A stretch of 64,000 bases of DNA from Lepisosteus oculatus (taxonomy: Eukaryota > Chordata > Actinopteri > Semionotiformes > Lepisosteidae): assembly GCF_040954835.1 (NCBI RefSeq), contig NC_090697.1, positions 38,996,788 to 39,060,787 of the forward strand. The letters run 5' to 3'. Below are positions 14,657 to 26,965 of this stretch, piece after piece; within the stretch, counting starts at the first letter, position 1, and each line of letters opens with the position of its first letter. The position numbers and the translations under genes are program-made. The notes below the pieces were generated by a model that was not told the origin of the DNA, made no database searches, and was given only the letters and a program-made list of their open reading frames with translations.

Positions 14657-15143
14657 TGGTATGAGCCTTTTAAAACCAAAACGGACCCTATGCGGACGAC
14701 ACAGTCCGACGGAGTGGGGAAACACTAGGGAAACGTCATGCAGGAAAACGGGACTGAAGACAAGGGGGCGTGTCCAAGGTGCGCTGGTGCACGGGGGAGG
14801 TGTGGCCGAGGCGAACAATCCGAGAGTAGTCCTTAGGGAAAATCCAAAACGCAAGGGTAAGTCCAAAACCAGGAGATCCATCAGAACTTGGAATTAAAAC
14901 CATGAAGGCCGAGTCAGAACCGGCGGACGGGGAACAGGGAACGGGAACGGAGGTTAAAACCTTAACGGGACCAGGCGCTTCCAGGTCCCGGACTCGCATG
15001 ATATGGAAATCAGATGCAGAGACCGGATGAGCGTCAGCGCCTGGCTTTTAAGGTGGGCTGGGAATGGGAAACAGGTGCAGAGAATAAAGCCTTGAGTGAA
15101 AGGGCTGGAGCACCCTTAAGGAGGGGGAACTAATATCGTGACA
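14657..15143 (-). mobile_element. Ty3/Gypsy-like solo LTR
   Basis: GC-rich 487-bp block. Minus strand starts TGTCACGATATTAG, contains GCACCTGTTTCCCATTCCCA and CCACCTTAAAAGCCAGGCGC (the core-promoter-like part of fish Gypsy LTRs) and ends CATACCA, giving TG...CA termini. No internal retroviral-type genes flank it, so it is a solo LTR or fragment. A 5-bp duplication is not visible (AACAT versus TAATG). Small ORFs inside are chance ORFs. Confidence 0.7.
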
Positions 15144-15219
15144 TAATGGCTACCTTATGTATGATATTGTGTCACTTTTACTACCACCCATATTGTATGA
15201 TATTGTGTCACTTTTCTCT

Positions 15220-15500
15220 CATTTCAGGCTTTGAACTCTGTAGCTTTCAACATCACCTTTGGCCTCATTTTGGTATCTCTAACCAGTTTCTTTCTTGTCT
15301 GGTTGCTCAGTTTGGAACTATCCTGATCTAGGAAGTGTCTGAGTTGTACGCATACCTTCCACTTCATGATGATAGACTTCTTCATACTAAAAGTATGAGT
15401 GTCATTGAAATGTTGTACCCTTCTGATCTGTACCTTTCTACTAATTTATCTCTAAGATGAAAGCTCCTTAATCTTCATAATTGAGTTTTTGCTTGAAATT
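15220..15500 (-). mobile_element. Tc1-like transposase N-terminal relic 1
   Basis: On the minus strand it corresponds to the helix-turn-helix N-terminus of a Tc1-like transposase (start ATGAAG, then an ELR-KIVERH-type region and a DTLPRS-type block read from GACACTTCCTAGATCAGG). Degenerate. Closely parallel to the copy at 16800-17110. Confidence 0.65.
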
Positions 15501-16799
15501 CACTTCTTGTGAAACTATTTTTTTCATGCAGAAGCCATTAAACAAATTTTGTAACTTGTCAGTATAATTTGTTGTACCTCAAGCAATTTCGGTTTGTATT
15601 AACATAGGAAGTAAATCGTATGCAATCCTTTTACTTAGTTTTTGAGTCTGCATGGTAATATTTATTGGCATTTAAATTCATTCACTTACAGTATAAATGC
15701 TTTAGAAACACATTTTAAAACTTTTTTTACAGGACCAATAAATGTACAAAAATGAAAACAAGTGAAGCATTGAACAAGTCGAATGTTACTGATATGGAAA
15801 CAAGAAATAATTGATAAAAAGAAAACATGAAAAACAATAAAGGGGAGAAAAGTCGAACTTTAATTACATCAACTCTGTGTGACATGGAATTATATGTAGG
15901 TTTAGTTTGAACATTCAGGAGGGTGAATACCTTGGCAGGTACTGAATGTAAGATAAAAGACATTTAAGTCTGATTTCATAAACCATGTGCCACCCAGCAT
16001 AGCCATTGGCCCGATACCAGCAGTTGAATTCTGTTTTGAAATTATGTGTATTCTACAGAGGTTCTTTTCAGAATAAGTCATTGTGTCTGTAGGGCATATT
16101 CTAATTATTGGCATAGAAGTAACAGTACAAGAATGCAGACTATCATAATATATTGCAGTTCTGTAAGGTTTATTTTCACATACCCTGAAGGGTCATATGT
16201 GCTATGTTAGTTTGGATTGTGACGGCAAATTCTCTTTTGTAAATGTATTTATGGCAAGTTTAATTCTCGCGTCTTTTAATTCAACAATTTAAGATGTTGG
16301 TAATTAGATGTTAGAATCATTTTATTTAACATTCTTTGAATTATGTCATTTAATAGTTTTAAAATTTTCCGTAATTATAAAACCAATTGTGTATTCTTGC
16401 TTTGGCAATGACAACCAAAGGTGAATACAAACAAATTTTCTTAAGAAATATTTAAATAAACCTGATATATCAGTGTAACCTTGAGTCTTTTTAGTTGTAC
16501 ACAAACTCTATTATTTAGCCAAATAAACCATACAGTAATTCTAGACATATTTTGATGTTATTTTCAGTATTACAATCCTGTAGCATTACTACTGTATGCA
16601 TAATTTATTTACAAGGATTTTCATTTACATTTGGAGCAAACAGTTCCAACTAATGTTTCTCTGCTGACAAAAATTTTTGCCACATGTTTGATCTGTAAGA
16701 TCACTTACAGTAAATGGATTGTTGCAAACTCCATGTGGGATATGAGGTGCTTTTTTTCATTCTGCTATATAAGTCAGCTTTGTGGAGTGACCAGAATAA

Positions 16800-17110
16800 T
16801 GTTGACACACTGAACATTGAGCTCTTTCAGAATTGCGCTTGGCCTCATGGTGACATCCCCTAGGTTTTCTCTTTGCCTGGCTGTTCAGTTTGGAGGGATA
16901 ACCTGATCTAGGCAGTGTCTAGGTCATGCAATACTCCTCAGATTTCATGACTGACTTCATCATGCTCCAAAGGATATTCAGTGTTCCTAAAATGTCTTTA
17001 TAACTTCTTTTGATCTACTGTATGCATTTCTACTACTTTATCTATTGAGTTGTTTTAAAAGCTCATTGGTCTTCATGGTTAATTCTTTGCTAGAAATTCT
17101 ATACCTGATT
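16800..17110 (-). mobile_element. Tc1-like transposase N-terminal relic 2
   Basis: Same region as relic 1 and better preserved: plus strand shows CAGTTTGGAGGGATAACCTG then ATCTAGGCAGTGTCTAGGTC, the reverse complement of the DNA-binding domain of a common fish Tc1 family. Stops and indels make it non-functional. Confidence 0.75.
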
Positions 17111-20100
17111 GGTGGATCTTAAAAAGAGGTATGTTTATTCTTAAATTATTTGAACAACCATTTTTGCTATTGAACTAATTGTGTGACTGCACAGTTCAAT
17201 TTTCTGCACCTCAAGTAATTTAGTTTGTATTAGCATAGATGGTAAATACTTAAATAAATGGAAAATCCTGGTAAATATGGGTAAATCCCCATATTTTATT
17301 TTTTGATTCTACTTTTGCTACTTTTGCTGACATTTAATCTATTTAATTACTGACAATTACAAACCACACATAGTGCTTGTAAAGATAGTACTTGTTAAAA
17401 AAATAGGCATACAGAAGCTTATTTTTTTCCTTGGCAATGTGTAGGTAGTGATGCAGACCCACAGTGTTACACGCTTGATTTGATTTTGGACTGGAGTTCC
17501 TTCTGTGTGGATTTTCATGTTTGTCCAGTGTCGACTTGGTGGGTGCTCAACATTTCTCTCATCTTGTAATGACATGCTGGCTACATTAACTGCTGTCACT
17601 AAATTTTCTCTGTGTGCTTGTGTGTAATGCTATAATCCTCCCTTGTAACCTATTATGCTACTTTAAAATTGTGCATTGTACACATATTTTAATTTCTTTC
17701 ATTTTTATTATGGGAAGGACATTAAAATAATAAAATCTTGAGCTTTTTTTTTAAGGCAGAAGTTAGGAGCACAATTTTAATTAATATTTAGTATTTAGGA
17801 GAACAATTTTACAGTGCATTCCCTGCTTTATATCTGAGTAATTGTACATTTACTAACTATGAAGCTGCAGTGTTAAAGTGCACTTTATTTAAGAAAAAAA
17901 CACATAATTAAATACAAATATGAACATTCTTCCCACATTTCTGGATTTCTCACAGATAATATTTTTGACAAAGTATTATATGACTGGCCACATAAAAATG
18001 CCAGAACATTGATTTAATTTATTAAAACGATTAGTTTTAAAACTATCAGGTAATAAAATCAAAAGCAAACTTCACATAATTACAGTAACATCACTGAGAA
18101 TCTAATGAGAGACCACAATCTGTAGTGTGTCATTGCATTTTTAGGTGTTTTTTCTGTGAATGAAGTTTTCCTAACATACATACTGTAAACGTGACATACC
18201 TGTACAGTAGCTCTGGTTACAGATCAGTCCACTTACCCCAGTAGCAGGTGATGATGTTGCTGCTGCTGCTTCTGCTGATTATTATTATTATAATTATTAT
18301 TTTAATTATTATTATTATTAGGAGCAGCATCAGCATTGCCATTTATGAAGGTCATTTCTCAGATCTAATATACAGATATTTAATTATTGTAATTTTGAAC
18401 AGCTTTTTCTCTGGCTAATTAATTCAATTTAAAGTGCGTAGCCATGCATTAGATATTTGACGGCGTTGTGATTACCCGTTACCAATTACAGTAATTCACA
18501 GGGTCCAAGCTTATGTGCTGTGAAATCTGGAGGATCATGTGCAAGTCAGTAGGATGCCTGTAAGAAAGGTCTTCTACAAAGAGATTTCAGGGTTAAGGTC
18601 AGCAGTTAAATCAGAAACACACTTGGCCCCCAGCAACAGGCTAAATGCATTCAAGACTGGTTTTGCTTTTAGATTGCTCTCTTTAAGACAGTGCCAGTGT
18701 TTTTTTTTTAATCTCCCTCTTGTAAAATAAGGAGCCTGTAGTGACTTTTTTTGAAGATATATTTCCTAGTCTAGATAGCCTAGTCATGGTGTTTTAGTGA
18801 GCAGCCCTGGGCAAATTCTCCATGTGCTGTTGTGGTTTCATGGATGACATCCCAACGGCTGTTTCCTAAGGCAATAGTTCAGTGACTGATGGTTTAGTGT
18901 ATTAATTGTCTATTCTGTTTCCCTGCTTGTTGTAAATATTAAACATTAGTTTGTGTTTCTATATTGACATTTCCCTGAAAAGAAGAGAATTTCCTGGATT
19001 ATAATCCCATTTCAATTTTGTTGTAAAGAGAAAATTCTAGAAGAAAGTAAATGCTTTTGATTAATCTGGTCATGCTTTGCTTATATATCTTTTTAAGAGT
19101 AAAATAACATTTATAAATAAAAATAAATAACGATGTTTTGCTCAAATTACATATTCTAAAAATAAAGAAATCTTGCATTTATCTTTTGTTTTTGATAGTA
19201 TAAATAATATAATTATGCATGTTTTCTGTGCATATACTGAATGGCTTTTCTCCAATTATAAACATTTTCAGTATATATTATCACAGTGTTTTGTACAGTA
19301 CAAACATTTATATATTCTAATATCTTGTTTAAAATAATTAATTCTCTGATTCTCTGACATTTTTGAAATTCCTAAACAAACCTCTGGGGGATATATTAAT
19401 TCCTAGATTTTGAGGACTACTTAGGCAAATATCTGTGTTTTAGTCTAAATCACAAAGGTTTTGATTTGAAAATGTCTTAAAAGAAATATTAGTCATATTA
19501 TTCTTAATAAGTATTCTATAAATATTTCAACTAAAAACTAACACTTTTTATAAATGTAAAAAAATGATTGCAGCAAATGTCTCCATTTACTCATATTCTA
19601 GGAAGGTAACTCATTTTATAGTTATGAATAATTAAAATTATGCTTTGCTTCAAACTGTCCAAAATATATAGTCTGTACTGAATATTTCATCCTTCATCAG
19701 ATAACAACAACCATACTATTTTGTATAAATATGATTTAATTTGGATCATATGCTCAAGCAAAGAATAACCATAAGAATTGTTTTCATTTTATTCTATTTA
19801 TTTCCACTGGGCAGGCATGTGCAATCTGTTTGTTTAGTACAAAAAGGCACTTCCCTACAATTGTTGATTCAGTTCCCTCTTTGTATACTATAATAGAAAC
19901 TAAATGTGCACACCACAAGTAGGAGCAGTCAGGTTTCTAAGAGTTCAATGATGGAAATGTCTGTTGCATTTATAAGACTGAAAGTAGCATGTAATACAGT
20001 ATATTCAAGCAGAACGCGTGCTGTAGAAAATATATAGTTTATAGGAAAGCTAGAATTTAATATATGTTACAGTATATTAATTTAACTAAATATTGTCCTG

Positions 20101-21899
20101 GTAACAGAAAGCTCAGTGTGTCGCATCCCTTCTTCCTAGGTTCATCCTATTAAAAATTATGGAAGTCACATTTCTGCTTATCAATACAGTGTATAACAGG
20201 AATACCTGTGAGACATTTACAGAGATATCTTTTGTACTTCAAATTGCCCTCAACGTAACAAACAGTACTATAAACAACAGCCTTTGCAGTGTTCTGTATA
20301 AGAAAAAGTACAGTATGTGTGAATTGTTCATAAAGGGTCATTGTATACTGTTGTAATCTATTTCTGACATTGAATTTGCTTTAAGTGATATTAATACTGT
20401 ATTTGTTTTGCTGTAATTTTTGTGAGATGGAGTTATTCAGTTTGAGTCATTTGATAAACAAAAGAATCAGGTGATTGGCTTGCTCTGTGTGTTATCTATT
20501 TTGAGCTGAGTACAAATTGCCAGTTTGCAGTTTAATGTGTAAATGAAGTTCACAAAAATGGATTTAATTCAAATGAGTAAATGGACCCAATTAGGCATTG
20601 TATAAGTAAAGATCAAACGATTGAAGATGTCTTGTCCGTGAGATAAGGTGGTGATTGAATGAAATGCTGTGCTTCAACAATTAATAGGCTTGTACAACAA
20701 TTAATTATCCTTTAATAGTCTGAAGAAGAATCTCTGTTCAAGAAAGGACTTACATGGAAAGACACTAAAACATACTGTAGGTACATGCAGGTCTGTTGTG
20801 ATGTACTCAAGCTAATAAAGGTTAACATATTCTTTAATAATCTGTTGACTTTTTCGATACATATATGGACAAACATACACACATACTGTACACATACAGA
20901 TACAGTACATTGTTCTAATAACACCTTAAATGTGTTCTTGAACTGGTATCTCAAGCTAAAGGATACATTTACCTTTTACCTGCAAATACAATTTGGAAGT
21001 TCATGTTTCATTTCCTATTCATTATCTCAGTCCCAGGGAACAATGAATACTTTTAAAATATTATGCCCATGAGTTTTCTGAACAATAAAGGGAAAGTAAA
21101 AAGACTGTCGAAGGTGGGATATGATTTATTGTGCCTGCAGATTTTTGCAATATATTGTGACAGGCAATAGGCAGTCTATACTGAGCTATGCAAGTTAAAG
21201 AAACCTATGAAAAGAAGACACAGCTGTTCTCAAGAGCACACCAGCATCCATCCTTGTTGGCATTCTCTGTTTTCCTAACCAGTCAGTGTCAAAAACAGAT
21301 AAGATAAGGGTAGTGTGATAAAGTCAACAGTGCAAATCCTATCCTATGCTGGTACATGCAGACAGAGATTCCTCAGTAAATAAAAAACTAAAGTGGTGAA
21401 CTGCAAATATAATGCAGTTTACAGAAGATGCAAATGAGTTACAGATACAATAAAGCAATTTTAGATATCATATTAGCGCCCATAGCTGCGTAAAACAACT
21501 CTTGAGCTTGCCAGTTCCAGACAACTAAACAGTACCATTGCTTTTCATTTTCTCAACTGATGAGAGAGATGAGAAATTCAGACCATGTGAATATATCAAA
21601 ATAGTAGCTATTATTAAAATGAGGTACGACTCTTCATATCATTCATGGATGTTTTAAAAATTTACAGCTTGAGTAACAGAAATCTAAATGGTATAGGTTT
21701 TTGTGGAAATAAGAAATATTGCCCTATAATATCTGTTAGAATTAGTATTACTGATATATTAACGTTCACAAAAAACAAAAATCCTGAAAATATGCTTATA
21801 TTCCCCACCTTTTGCATATTATTTCCTCATTCTATATCTGCGGAGAACTGATGCATATCATTGAGCTATCCTCTCCCAAGTGTTCAAAAAGGTTTTGTG
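17111..21899. other. Intergenic, no gene found
   Basis: Apart from the microsatellite at 18247-18345, only short chance ORFs. The stretch 18420-18700 is less repetitive and less AT-rich than its surroundings and could be a conserved regulatory block (see findings). Confidence 0.5.
18247..18345. repeat. GCT/ATT microsatellite with inverted arms
   Basis: TGCTGCTGCTGCTTCTGCTG is followed by imperfect ATT repeats, then GGAGCAGCATCAGCATTGCC. The outer GCT-rich and AGC-rich arms are roughly complementary, with an AT-rich loop. Confidence 0.8.
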
Positions 21900-22145
21900 A
21901 TGAAGTACCTTATGGTCTCAGATTTGAATGCACTTTTACGTAGTTTCTACTTTTGCATTCTAGTTCATATTTCACTGTTGATACTGAAGACATTAAGTGT
22001 TTTGACTCTGTTAATGCCTGTAAGGATTTGGAACACTTGAATCAGGTCTACTCATTGTCTTCTCTGAGAATACAAAGGTTCAGCTTCTTTAGTCTGTGCA
22101 GGTGCTGCAAAGCACCTCAGTAATTAAGGTTAAGCTGGATTGAAA
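21900..22145 (-). mobile_element. CR1-class LINE 3' region remnant
   Basis: Minus strand contains GACTAAAGAAGCTGAACCTT, AGAGAAGACAATGAGTAGAC and CTGATTCAAGTGTTC, the degraded equivalent of the CR1 ending (AAC/CTTTT...AGACCTGATT...). No intact frame. Confidence 0.65.
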
Positions 22146-24332
22146 ATTTGCCTTGACATTGAATCCATCTGTTGTTTTCAATTACCTCTGATTTGGAATA
22201 ATGATTTAATTGCTGATTTTCTAGTATAGTAAAATAATTACATTGTCAAAGTATATTGTACATTAAAACCAGAATGCAGTTGAGCCCAATGACACCATAG
22301 AGAGCTGCTGGAAAGGTATAACTGCAATGTTTTAACTTTATATTGAAGGCAGTGAGTGGGAATCAGATCTGAGTAATTAGTATAAACACACATTATGTCT
22401 GCAGTGATGCTGCCTTTTATTACCCAAGTGTCAAATAGTTTATTAAATTTTCCCACTTGTTAAGGAAAGCTGGTCCTCAGGCACCAAACACAACTCAGAG
22501 AGATACAACACCAGGCTATGAACCATGATCGTTTCCTTTTGGCTATTTCGTGTGGACTACACTAACAATCACATGTCTGACAATCTGTCAGTCATGCTAG
22601 AACCTGTAATGGTCTGACAATGAGGAAAATAAACATTATTTTCTACACGTGTAGTCTTGCTTAAGATTCTTAATGTTCTAACGTTGTCTTGTTATGCTGT
22701 ATTATTATTTTGTTTGTTTTGCTGGGTGTGTTGCTGAAGGCTTCTGTTTAATTACACCAGAATAGCAACAGATATGTTGGGAAGGAAACATGTTTAGAAA
22801 AAGAACAGGTAAAGTACATTTCCTGAAGCAAGTTCAAACATTAGGAAAAAACACTCATGCAGATGTCTCCAAAGCCAAACTGCATAAAGGTATTTAAGTT
22901 GAAACCACAATAAGGGCAACGTGACAGATAAGTGAGTATTCCAGGCAAATGTTTGGAGTTTTGATTATCTAGAAATAGCTTTTGAATGTGTGTTTAGAGA
23001 CAAGCAGTGCTGAAAGTGCATAAGGCATTTAGGCAGATTTAAGGGATGCAGCACAGACAGTTGTGAATGTAATTTCACTGGAACGTATGGTGGAAGTCAA
23101 GTGTGTAATTTACCTTGAGTTCCCAGTGGCCTTAGAAAAGGTTCTTCCTCTTTATGTGGGCCTATCAGGTTTTAACCTCACACAGTTGAGAAAATAGAGC
23201 CTTAGTGTGGACTCTGTTAGGGAAGGCAGGGTTTTTATTTGCCGTGAAAAATGTCACCAGTTTAGTTGAGATCGATTTTGACCTTAGCATACCATTCACC
23301 TCCTCTCAATTGCCCATCCTTGTTTAAGATATGCAAAGTAAAAAAAAAGGAAAAGAAAATAACAGCATTCACAACATTCCTGGCTCCCCTGTTAGTTTAG
23401 CACTCTTGACAGACCACCATGGTGAAATGTTTGCAGAGAAAGGATTAGGTTAAATTTACCAGCATATGCCAATGCCATAATGATCATGAATGGGGCTGAT
23501 AAGGTTTCAGAGGTGTAATCTGGGAAACAACTCAAGAAGGACTTGCTAGAACCAGAGTCCTGTTGATTATTCTTCTCTGATTTTTAATGTACCTTCTTTG
23601 TCTTGAACTTCTAGTTTTTCTTTTGAACAACAGGTTGACAATAACCTCTCACATAAAGTAGAACACTTTGCAAACGCTGATCAGTTCCAGACAACATGTC
23701 CTTTTCCAGTGATAACACACTCATAACACACTCGTAAAACGACAAAGAAAGGTGCTGAGTATATCAATGTTTTTTTACACCTACATCCCGAATCAAATTT
23801 TTGACCCACATGCAAAATTCTTAATGTGTCAGTTGATGGCAGCCTTCTGTTTTACTGGCTGAGCCATGCTGCAGCCCCTTCATGCTAAGATTTTGTGAGA
23901 AAAATACAATGTGCTTAATAGCAGGTAAAGCTAAAACTGATTTTCTATTGTTTAGTAAATAAATATTTCTGTCAGTTATGGAAAAAAGACAGAACAGGCA
24001 CATAATAGATACATTACCTTATTATAAACCATTCTATTCTACATTGATCAGCTTTTATATGCAAATAACATAATTATGACATAGAATACTGAACAACTGG
24101 ACTTTTTTAAGCCAGAACTTATATTTCTATAGTAGTGATTTATTTTCAACTGTTTCTGATAAAGCTTTAATTAATACTATTTATAAATGCGACATTTGTA
24201 TTTGTAAATTGAAGTACCGCAGATTAAAACTTTGTGCCATTCTGTGGAATTAAATATTTCAATAGAAGCTTTAAACTATTAAAAACATTTTCTTGTCAGT
24301 AGACTTTCTGTTTTAAAACAAAATACAAAGTC
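22146..24332. other. Intergenic, no gene found
   Basis: No ORF of substance and no repeat family that I recognise. The sequence between 22450 and 23300 is of relatively high complexity and may include non-coding conserved DNA; this cannot be judged without alignment. Confidence 0.5.
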
Positions 24333-24605
24333 TAGGGCACCCGTGGAGCCTTGGGTTCAATCCCAGACCTGGGATACTATCTGCATGTGCTATGTATGTT
24401 TCCTCTGTGTGCTCTGGTTTCATCCTACAATCCAAAAACAAACAGGTAATTTAATTGGCGTCTGGGAAAATGGTGTAAGTGTGTGCATGTCTGTGTTTGT
24501 AACAGTGTGCACTGACGTTTCATCCAGTGTGTCCCCTACCTTGTACCAATTGCTTGCCGGGTTGCCTCCAGCTCCCCTGTGACCCTGTATTGGATAACGC
24601 ATTTA
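24333..24605 (+). repeat. SINE-like dispersed repeat, copy 1
   Basis: Shows a tRNA B-box-like GGGTTCAATCCC, then CTCTGTGTGCTCTGGTTTCA, ACAGGTAATTTAATTGGCG and GTTTCATCCAGTGTGTCCCC, ending CTCCCCTGTGACCCTG, TATTGGATAACGCA. Other copies: 56351-56680 (+), 60866-61135 (+), 43050-43180 (-), 42255-42362 (-). Confidence 0.75.
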
Positions 24606-26397
24606 GAAAATTGATTTATAACAATACATACCTTTACTAGTATTCAATATTTATCTTAATTATGTTGCAACAAAATAATAAAAATCCATCTATGTATTTT
24701 AGAACTGTATTCATATTTATGACACAAAACTCAATGTTTTACAGCATAAAAATCTGTTATTGTACAGTATATACAGTATATAGTGCTCACATTTGGCAAC
24801 TGAAAAATATTACTTAAAGCAACCCATTAGGACAATACATAATAAGTTGTGTTTTAGTCCTGATTGCAAAGCAAAAGGTATTTCACATTATGCAAAGGCT
24901 GCACTAAAATGGCTCAGGAGGATGGATTATAGTTTTAAAGGCACTGGCCAGGATATGATATTAAAAAAGCTTTAGCTGACAGTTTGATTTGATTTGTTTC
25001 ATTCGTTACTATGGAACACAGAGGCAAGCTGAGACACAATAGTCTAGCTTTGCTGGGACATCCTGAATAATTATCATTCTTTCATAGTTCAGCAGGCATG
25101 AGAACTTAAAGGAAACACACTTCTTACCATAATGTTTTGATCAAATTAGATCTGGTAGTTTTCATTGCTCTTTGCATACACATACTGTAGGTAAGTGATA
25201 ATTCTCGTAAATTATTTACATTAAAAAAAACATTTAAAAATGCTTGTAATCACTTAGCTTATGATCTATGAATAAAATAATAATAATATACTCTGACAAG
25301 TACAGTATGTGATCCGTTAGGTTGGCCATTAAGAGTGATAGGCTGAAATTAAAAAGCTATCACACTACATCCGAACTTCCTTTAAGATGTATAATTAGAG
25401 TGTTGAACACACTAAAATTACTCAGGGCATTAGAAGGTAGTCTAATATCCTGGCAAATTATGGAACAGCAGGCACAATATTTTTTATATGATCTGCACTA
25501 CTGATAGAGAAAACACTCTTGCATGGCTACTGCAATTATAATTCTGTCAAACCTTATTGTCTATTGAGAAATACTTGCCCCTTTGAATTGAGCAAAACAG
25601 TATTTTATGTTATCTGCACAAAGATAGTCCCATCCAGTAAACACAGGGCATATATGACCATTTTATTCTTTAGATGTGGCAACTTTTAAATGGTTGAAAT
25701 CTGTATGAAATGGAAAATAGACCACAATATGATTAACCAAAACTGCATATTTTTGTACATTGATACTTCACTGTTACTGTATATGAGTCAGGTCAGAATG
25801 TAGATGCCCAGCTTCAAAACACTTAAATCAGAATTCAGATTGCTCTTTGGTACAATCAAGGACTACCGGTACTATATTTGATCTTTTATGGTAATGACTA
25901 TTAGTTATCACTGTTTCACAACACTAGGAAGTAGAACTCCCTGCTTTGCACACATAAAGTCAAAGTTAAATTTCTCCCCCTCATTAAAGTAAATCAGTAT
26001 AGCATAGCTAGCTTCATTCAGTGATACAAGAGTATATACAGCATGTACAGTATCTTACAAAGGACATCTGTCTGTTCTGTGATTTGTTTTGAGAGCAATA
26101 TGTATTATAGAAGTTTATGTTAATTGACTCACACTATTTCACAATACTTTAAAGCATATTCATTTATCTTATAATTCCACTTAACATATACCAAGTAACA
26201 ATTGTCTGACTATCTATCAATCCCAATGATATTTTCAAAAGACGTGACCTTTTCTGTTCAAACTAATCATACTTACCCACACTTTTCCAGTGATTCATGA
26301 AGGACTGTAAAGAAATAACAGACCAGATATCTCAAGAGGTATGGTTAAGACTGCATTAGCACTTTTTGTTTATGAGATATCATTCAAAACAGCAAAT

Positions 26398-26965
26398 CAA
26401 GTTCAAGTTTATTGTCATTATACTCTTATACAGGTATATGGTATAACGAAATGCTATTTAGCTAGCTCTCAGACGATAAGTAGCACAAAAAAACAACAAC
26501 ACAATTGTATAATAAAAGAAAGACAGAGACAACAAGCAGTGTGCAAAAACAACAACAGGCAGTGTGCAAAAACAACAACAGGCAATATGCAAAACAACAA
26601 AAAGGTAACAGGTAATGTGCAAAACAACATCAGATGTACAAAAACATGCATCAACAGAATGAAATAAAAGGATAGAAATTATGGGGAGTGAGCTTTTTGA
26701 CATGTAAGGCAGAGGTAGATTTCAATGTGTGAGTTTTTGGTAAGAAAGAAGGCACTGTGAGGTTCAGATCATAGGTGAGAGGTGAGGTGAGAGTGAGAGA
26801 GGCTGGGAGTTTAATAATTTGATAGTGTGGGGGTAAAACCTGTCTCTGAGGCTGGTAGTCCAGGCCCAAATGCTCTGGTACCATTTTCCAGATGGTAGAG
26901 GGTCATACAGTCTGTAGCCGGGGTGTGTGGGGTCTTTGATGATGCTTAAAGCTTTCCTCAAGCAC
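26398..26965 (-). mobile_element. L2-class LINE 3' end
   Basis: Minus strand encodes HPGYRLYDPLPSGKWYQS and ends a further 25 residues on near TIKLLNS, the conserved C-terminus of L2-type LINE ORF2. The 3' UTR follows and ends in ATGACAATAAACTTGAACTT, the typical tail. Truncated at the 5' side, hence a dead copy. Confidence 0.8.
26530..26640 (-). repeat. About 23-bp imperfect tandem repeat in LINE 3' UTR
   Basis: Unit approximately CAGTGTGCAAAAACAACAA, repeated about four times with decay (GCAGTGTGCAAAAAC, GCAGTGTGCAAAAAC, GCAATATGCAAAAC, GTAATGTGCAAAAC). It lies inside the LINE tail above. Confidence 0.8.

Noticed and set aside
14613..14999. Overlapping frames in the GC-rich block as a gene
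   Set aside because: They lie in a Gypsy-like LTR; GC-rich DNA gives few stops by chance.
19225..19312. Inverted repeat around ATACTGAA/TTCAGTAT
   Set aside because: Short arms in AT-rich DNA rich in this motif; not distinguishable from chance.
24333..24605. tRNA gene
   Set aside because: There is a B-box-like motif but no cloverleaf; several copies share the downstream body, so it is a SINE-like repeat.
26530..26640. CRISPR-like array
   Set aside because: Units are contiguous and decayed with no distinct spacers, in a vertebrate LINE tail.
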